DNA of 64,000 nt from Caecitellus pseudoparvulus (lineage: Eukaryota > Bigyra: Bicosoecida). Both the position numbers and the translations under genes were made by a program. Under the pieces are notes generated by a model, which saw only the letters and a program-made list of their open reading frames with translations, searched no databases and had not been told where the DNA came from. The stretch lies in contig CBFFRQ010000094.1 of NCBI GenBank assembly GCA_965644315.1, forward strand, positions 124,001-188,000. The letters are read 5' to 3'. Position 1 is the stretch's first letter. Each line of letters begins with the position of its first letter. Positions 59,701 through 64,000 of the stretch are shown one piece after another.

Positions 59701-61356
59701 GGCGCCATGAAGGCTGCTAAGCGCAAGCGCGAGGTCGCGCGGAAGGCGGCGCAGGACGTCCAGAAACGCATCGCGGCACATGATGCGCTCATGGAGAAAC
59801 GGCGCGCCGCCCGGCACGACCTCCTCGTGCGAGCACGGGTCGCGCAGGTGAGCATCCCACGTGTTCCCGGCGCCGGTGGAGGGGACAGCGCCGACACGCC
59901 TGCCTCCAGTGAAGAGGGAAGCGCTGCCCAGGCAGGCAGCGTGGCGGAGACGGGCACCACTCGCTCGGCGCGTTTCTCCCGTGCCTCTGGCTCCGTCGTG
60001 GCCCAGGACGCCGCCGCCGCCTCCACCATTGACTTCTCGCAGCTGGAGCGGGAGGTGCCGCCTGGGGGTGCCAGCCCCGCCAAGGTGAAGGAGGTGGTGG
60101 CGGAGTACGACCGCGGCATCGCCGCCCTGGAGCGCAAGCTGGCAGGGTCCCAGCCCAACATGAAGTCTGTGGAACAGTTCACGGCAGCGGCAGATCGCCT
60201 GGCCGCCGCGGCGGGGGAGGAGCGTGCGGCCAAGGCGGCTCACGATGCGGCCCTGGCCAAGTTGCAGGGCGTGCAGGCGCAGCGCGAGCGCCTGTTCTTC
60301 GCTTGTTTCCAGGCGGTGCGGGACCGCGTCGAGCGGGTGTACGCCGACATGACCCGCAGCGAGGGGCAGCGCGGTGGCGGCCTGGCCAGCCTGTACCTGG
60401 AGCAAGACGACAAGGCGGAGTTCGGGGACATGCCGGCGGGCGTGCTGTACAAGGCACAGCCCCCCAACAAGCGCAGTCGGGACATGCAGGGCCTCAGTGG
60501 CGGCGAGCGCACTGTGGCCTCCCTGGCACTGCTCTTCGCCATGCACGATTTCGCCCCGGCACCGTTCTGTGTTCTGGACGAGGTGGACGATGCGCTGGAC
60601 ACTGGGAACGTGCGGTTGGTGTGTGACTACATCCGCCGCCGGGCGTCCACGGCGCCGGCTGCCGTGGCGCTGCGCAAGCGAGCCGCTGCAGACGCTGCTG
60701 GGCGGCGCGTGAGCGGCACCTCCAGCGCCCTGGCTCTCGACCGCCCCCTGCAGTGCATTGTCATCTCCCTCAAGAACGCGTTCTACTCCAACGCCGACGC
60801 CCTGGTGGGCATCTGCCGCGATGTGGCCGTGGACTGCTCCCGGGTCTTGACGCTGGACTTGGAGACGTTCGTGGACCACGCGCCACTGGCCGCCACCTCC
60901 CGCCAGCAGCGGGGCAAGGTGGGAGGGGGCGGTGTGGTCACACCTTTGCGCGCCGGCCGCCGTGCCACCGTGCTGCCGACGCACGCCAGCACGCCAGGCG
61001 GCTCCGTGCGCGGCGGGGAGGAGGACACAGCCAGCGTCGCAGGCAGTGAGAGTTCGCAAGCGGGGCACAGCTCGCGCTTCCGACGCGGGCAGCGCTTCCG
61101 CCGGGGGGGCAGTGAGACGGGCAGTGTCATTTCGGAGGTGTCGTCGGCCGCCTCCAGCGTCATGCACGCGGCCATGCGGCGCTTGAGCGGCGCCGGCGTC
61201 GACATCGGCGTGTCGCAGGAGACGACCGTCGGCGGCGCGGTGCGACCTCGCATCCAGTTCGACGACGATGAGGAGGAAGAAGCGGCGGGCGAAGAAGCCG
61301 CCACGCAGGATGTCACCCAGCGCAGCGGCACTCGCAAGAGCTCCCGAGTACGGTGA
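56742..61356 (+). CDS. SMC1: Cohesin subunit SMC1, four exons
   Basis: Exons 56742-56850, 56917-57245, 57330-57412 and 57510-61356 (introns 66, 84 and 97 nt); the joined frame is 1,455 residues. SMC1 pairs with SMC3 and kleisin to hold sister chromatids and loop DNA. The N-terminal Walker A reads IGPNGAGKSNLMDAISFVLG across intron 1; this and HLEVEDFKSYAGKQVIGPF identify SMC1 rather than SMC2-4. Long coiled coils flank the hinge (about residues 510-680; VRGRLVDLVAPAQGRFATAV then KNGHMTGG). The C-terminal head has LSGGERTVASLALLFAMHDF (about 1169) and Walker B FCVLDEVDDALD. After VISLKNAFYSNADALVGI, a Ser/Arg/Gly-rich tail of about 170 residues extends beyond the usual end. All three introns lie in the first 17% of the gene. 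Confidence 0.95.
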
Positions 61357-61430
61357 CTGAGCGGCATGCCCACGCCGCTGACTGTTCGTTGAATGCATCC
61401 TGCGCTGTGGCGGCGGCGAGCGGGGCGTCG

Positions 61431-62279
61431 TCAGGTTCCGCCTGCCCTGGCGTCCACTGGCAAGGCTGGCGGTTGCATGGGCGCGGCCTGCTGCGTCAAG
61501 ACGCGAGCCACTTCCTGGCGCACGGCAGGGCTGTACAGCAGCGCTGTGTGGCTCCAGGCGTGTGCGGTGTGTGTGTGGGGTGTGGTGAGGCCCGTCTCCC
61601 ACGGCCACAACACACCATCGTGCCGCCCGGGTGAGGCAACGCCGCCCTCCCCCCCCTGGGCCGGCGACGGGGGGCGCATGAGGGGGTTCCACCCCCCCTC
61701 CCCACGAATGACGTGCACAGTGGACAGGCTGGCTGGCAGGTCGCCTGCCGCGGCAGCCCACCACTCCGGCCCGTGCCGAGCCAGCTGCTGCCCGCAGGCC
61801 GACCCCAGAAACGCCTTGCCCAGGAGGCCCTGGCCCAGCTGCCGAGCAAGGGCACACCCGTGGTTCATGGGGGCGATGAGAACCACTCTGGAGCCGTCTG
61901 CTTGTGCACAGGGGGACAGCGCCCCTGCCGGGCTCAGCGCGTGTCCCCCCCAGTTCACGGCCCGCAGAGCGCCTCGCAGCACCAGAGCACCGTACGAGTG
62001 CGCCACGAAGTGCACCTTGCACGTGCCCACGTGAGACTTGTGGCGCTCCAGGGCCTCAGCCAGGTCTTCCACCTGCTCCTCAAAGGTCGTCGCCTTGGCG
62101 TAGTACGTCCAGGCTACAGGCAACACGCCGTGCTGGGCCAGGGTGTGCTGCAGGGGCAGCCATTGGTGCGCCTTGGACCTGAACCCCCCGATCAACATGA
62201 CAGTAGGCTTACTCAGTAACGCTGAGCGCAGCGCGCCTGAGGGCACGTTCGAATACGCCCATGGAAGACACGCTGCCAT
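61431..62279 (-). CDS. Alpha/beta hydrolase, lipase-like
   Basis: Intronless, 282 residues from ATG 62279; an upstream ATG at 62384 would overlap the TBC gene and precede the promoter motif, so I rejected it. VMLIGGFRSKAHQWLPLQHT is the strand-loop at the oxyanion hole; the nucleophile is Ser95 in FVAHSYGALVL; Asp221 in GRHDGVLWPW and His243 in AWSHTALLYSP are the likely partners, in the right order and spacing for a lipase or acyl-thioesterase of the DUF676/EstA type. A Gly/Pro loop sits before the Asp. No signal peptide is evident. Converges on SMC1 with 74 bp between stops. Confidence 0.82.
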   Translation of the reverse strand: MAACLPWAYSNVPSGALRSALLSKPTVMLIGGFRSKAHQWLPLQHTLAQHGVLPVAWTYYAKATTFEEQVEDLAEALERHKSHVGTCKVHFVAHSYGALVLRGALRAVNWGGHALSPAGALSPCAQADGSRVVLIAPMNHGCALARQLGQGLLGKAFLGSACGQQLARHGPEWWAAAAGDLPASLSTVHVIRGEGGWNPLMRPPSPAQGGEGGVASPGRHDGVLWPWETGLTTPHTHTAHAWSHTALLYSPAVRQEVARVLTQQAAPMQPPALPVDARAGGT

Positions 62280-62290
62280 GGCGTTGCAAC

Positions 62291-62301
62291 CAATTTCCGC
62301 A
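62291..62301 (-). promoter_or_regulatory. TGCGGAAATTG promoter-proximal motif (alpha/beta hydrolase)
   Basis: Plus strand reads CAATTTCCGCA. In the sense of the gene it is TGCGGAAATTG, 11 nt before the ATG at 62279, inside a spacer of only 101 bp after the TBC stop. Confidence 0.6.
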
Positions 62302-62380
62302 CAGACCACGCCCCCCCTTCGCTGCCCATCACGGCGCACCACTGCAGCGCAGTGCAGCGGGCTGCCAAGTGGTGCATTGT

Positions 62381-64000
62381 TCACGCGGATTGTGCGATTT
62401 TCTCCACCCCCAGCACTGCTGCTGCCCCCCCAAAGACACTGGGCGTCTGGGTCAACACTTCGCCTGGCACGCCTTGGCTCGCAGCCACGCTGGCAGCAGC
62501 GACCGCCAGCAACGACTGCGGGCGGACGTTGTAATCGAGGGCCTTGGCCATGACAATGTCCGCAGCAGCCGCCCCGAATTCCATGTCCTCAGACAGCACC
62601 TGCGCGTCCATGGCTGACGTGGCGGCACCGCCCTCGCCTGCTGCTGCTGCAGCAGCAGAGGAAGTCGCTGCCGCGCCCCCTGCAGCGAGGCGGCGCGCTG
62701 CCACGCAGTCCCGCAGGACCTGTGGCAGCGCCGTGAGCAAGAACTGCACATTCACCATGAAGTCACTGCCCAGCAACTGCCCCGCGCTGAGACCCAGCAA
62801 CGCCAGGGACGTGCGGTGCAGCGCTGACCACCCCTCCACGAGCCACAAATCCCACACGCGCGTCACTGCCTGCAACGGCAGCGTGGAGCCAGACGCAAAA
62901 AGCGTCATGAACCACCCTGCGCTGTACATGCTGGCAGAGATCTCCTGTTGCGCCAGGCGCAGCGACAGCTGTGGCAGGGACACTGCCAGCTGCGCGTCCA
63001 TTTGAGCAAACGCCAACCCGGCGCCCTGCAGCCCAGAACTGTACACTCGCCGCAGGCCGTATCGCTGCACAAAGACAAACAGCATCCACAATGCTGCTTG
63101 CTCGTCTCCGTTGAACACTCGCAGCAGCAGGGCCGTCACGAAGTTCATGCCTTGGCAGTAACCCACCCGTGGCTCCAGCACGGAAAACGCCAGCAGCACC
63201 CGCCTGAGCGCAGCACGTGCGGCGGCCACAGACGCCATGCTCATGCTTTCGTGGGCCGAAATGGGGGGAATGGCGTCCCCAGGCCCGGGTTCCATCGCCT
63301 GTGACTCCTTCTCGTCGTCCAGGCACTGCCCTGCAGCCTCCAAACGCCGCCGGTGGCAACGCAGCACTTCGCCAAAAGTCCGCTGCACGTCAGCGTCAAC
63401 CTGCGCGTGAGGCACCGTCCAGGCGGCAGCTGAGGCAGGAATCTCTGCTGCGTCCCCATCCACCAACGCAACCAGTGCGCCAGGCGCCGGGACTTCAATG
63501 CCGTACGCGCCACGCAACATGCGCGGCTCAGTTGCCGCAATGCACCCTGCCGCAGCGGAGCGCAGGCAGCTGACAGCTTCGCCCAGCTGTGCTTCGGCAG
63601 CGTCACGGTCCCCTCGGGCTGCGGCTTCTTCGGCGTGCAGGATCTTCAGTGTGTCCTGGATGGCCGTCCACTTGTCGACTTCTGCAGGCTCCAAGCCGTG
63701 GTGCCCCGCCACCACCACGCCAGGCTCGGCTGCCTGCATGCCTGACGCAACAGGCACGCCCAACGGCACCTCAGACGAGACGCCCCGCACACGGGAGTGG
63801 AAACCCATGTCTTCGCCCTCCTGCTCGGCTGTGCCAGTGACTTCCGTGAACACTGGCGGCGTGTGGGCCTGCCGCAGGCTGGCGTTCATGGCGGCGTCTC
63901 CAGCCCCCGTGGCGCCAAGAAACGCCTCCGGGGGCGGCGCCTCTGGCGGCGAGGCCTGGCTCTGCCCAGTCTTGGACGCCGCCAACATGTCTGGCGTGAT
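62381..64000 (-). CDS. TBC-domain Rab GTPase-activating protein, N terminus cut by window edge
   Basis: At least 535 residues; an ATG is at 63988, but the frame stays open to the right edge, so the true start may lie outside. TBC proteins speed GTP hydrolysis on Rab GTPases in membrane traffic. Motif A is VDADVQRTF (Arg finger, about residue 200), motif B is VGYCQGMNFVTALLL (Gln finger, about 275), then SAGWFMTLFAS and VTRVWDLWLVEGW. Both catalytic fingers are present, so GAP activity is plausible. An insertion of about 45 residues (LDDEKESQAMEPGPGDA region) separates motif A from B. The N-terminal part is disordered with an acidic region; the C terminus is Ala-rich. Rab target unknown. Confidence 0.88.
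   Translation of the reverse strand: MTPDMLAASKTGQSQASPPEAPPPEAFLGATGAGDAAMNASLRQAHTPPVFTEVTGTAEQEGEDMGFHSRVRGVSSEVPLGVPVASGMQAAEPGVVVAGHHGLEPAEVDKWTAIQDTLKILHAEEAAARGDRDAAEAQLGEAVSCLRSAAAGCIAATEPRMLRGAYGIEVPAPGALVALVDGDAAEIPASAAAWTVPHAQVDADVQRTFGEVLRCHRRRLEAAGQCLDDEKESQAMEPGPGDAIPPISAHESMSMASVAAARAALRRVLLAFSVLEPRVGYCQGMNFVTALLLRVFNGDEQAALWMLFVFVQRYGLRRVYSSGLQGAGLAFAQMDAQLAVSLPQLSLRLAQQEISASMYSAGWFMTLFASGSTLPLQAVTRVWDLWLVEGWSALHRTSLALLGLSAGQLLGSDFMVNVQFLLTALPQVLRDCVAARRLAAGGAAATSSAAAAAAGEGGAATSAMDAQVLSEDMEFGAAAADIVMAKALDYNVRPQSLLAVAAASVAASQGVPGEVLTQTPSVFGGAAAVLGVEKIAQSA

Noticed and set aside
58764-60233. 489-codon minus-strand Ser/Ala-rich frame
   Set aside because: Antisense of the SMC1 coiled coil.
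59485-62022. 845-codon minus-strand frame across SMC1 and the hydrolase
   Set aside because: Crosses two well-supported genes, is Cys/Arg/His-rich and shows no family motifs.
1-64000. Bacterial operon reading of the many long open frames
   Set aside because: Key genes need spliceosomal introns to be continuous, and the gene set is eukaryotic; long frames reflect high GC.
1-64000. tRNA, rRNA, CRISPR arrays, LTR elements
   Set aside because: No cloverleaf with B-box, no rRNA-like sequence, no spaced direct repeats and no reverse-transcriptase or integrase motifs were seen.

Overview
This window is protist or algal nuclear DNA, not bacterial. It is GC-rich and gene-dense, and holds about 22 protein genes on both strands. 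The gene set is eukaryotic: cohesin SMC1, a kinesin, a phospholipid scramblase, a TBC-type Rab GAP, PP2C, the splicing factor NSRP1, COQ7 and a carnitine-pathway dioxygenase. Several reading frames only become continuous after removing GT-AG introns, mostly 62-100 nt long. I cannot name the species. Mitochondrial COQ7 and the carnitine-type enzyme show aerobic metabolism, and nothing here is specifically plastid-related.

Layout, left to right: a truncated membrane-protein gene (1-640, -); an ankyrin/coiled-coil/Sel1 protein (952-4076, -); a class 3 lipase (4165-5979, -) with a possible small spliced gene upstream (6259-6813, -); a 1,807-residue IQ-motif disordered protein (7214-12637, -); a PP2C phosphatase (13038-15116, -); an eight-exon scramblase (15487-16882, -); a nodulin-like MFS transporter (17678-19577, -) divergent from a kinesin (20068-25101, +); a 2,147-residue disordered protein (25253-31696, -) divergent from a secreted sedolisin protease (32186-34434, +); an unrecognised 709-residue protein (34614-36743, -) divergent from an ankyrin protein (37436-38512, +); a small membrane protein (38728-39451, +); a TMLD/GBBH-type dioxygenase (39780-41423, +) tail-to-tail with COQ7 (41425-42273, -); an ankyrin protein with a kinase-like C terminus (42951-47081, +); a polytopic membrane protein (47508-49046, +); unresolved exons (49177-49865, -); an ankyrin-array protein (49966-51072, -) divergent from an unusual protein kinase (51602-53806, +); a CtlX-type amidinotransferase (53991-54962, +); NSRP1 (55565-56587, +); SMC1 (56742-61356, +); an alpha/beta hydrolase (61431-62279, -) and a TBC protein running off the right edge (62381-64000, -).

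Three non-coding signals recur. A GCGGAAATTG motif, in either orientation, lies 7-54 nt upstream of at least seven start codons and looks like a core-promoter or initiator element. The heptamer GAAACGC/GCGTTTC is strongly over-used and sits near the 5' splice site of several introns. Introns share a GTGCG donor and a narrow size range, and in the longest genes lie close to the 5' end. There are no tRNA, rRNA, CRISPR or intact transposon features that I could recognise.

The genes do not form one pathway. Local themes are mitochondrial metabolism (COQ7 and the carnitine enzyme, tail-to-tail), cytoskeleton and chromosomes (kinesin, SMC1), membrane lipids and trafficking (lipase, scramblase, TBC, hydrolase), and a lineage-specific ankyrin/kinase cluster at 43-54 kb. 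All gene models come from reading frames, splice signals and family motifs read by eye; no alignment or search was run.
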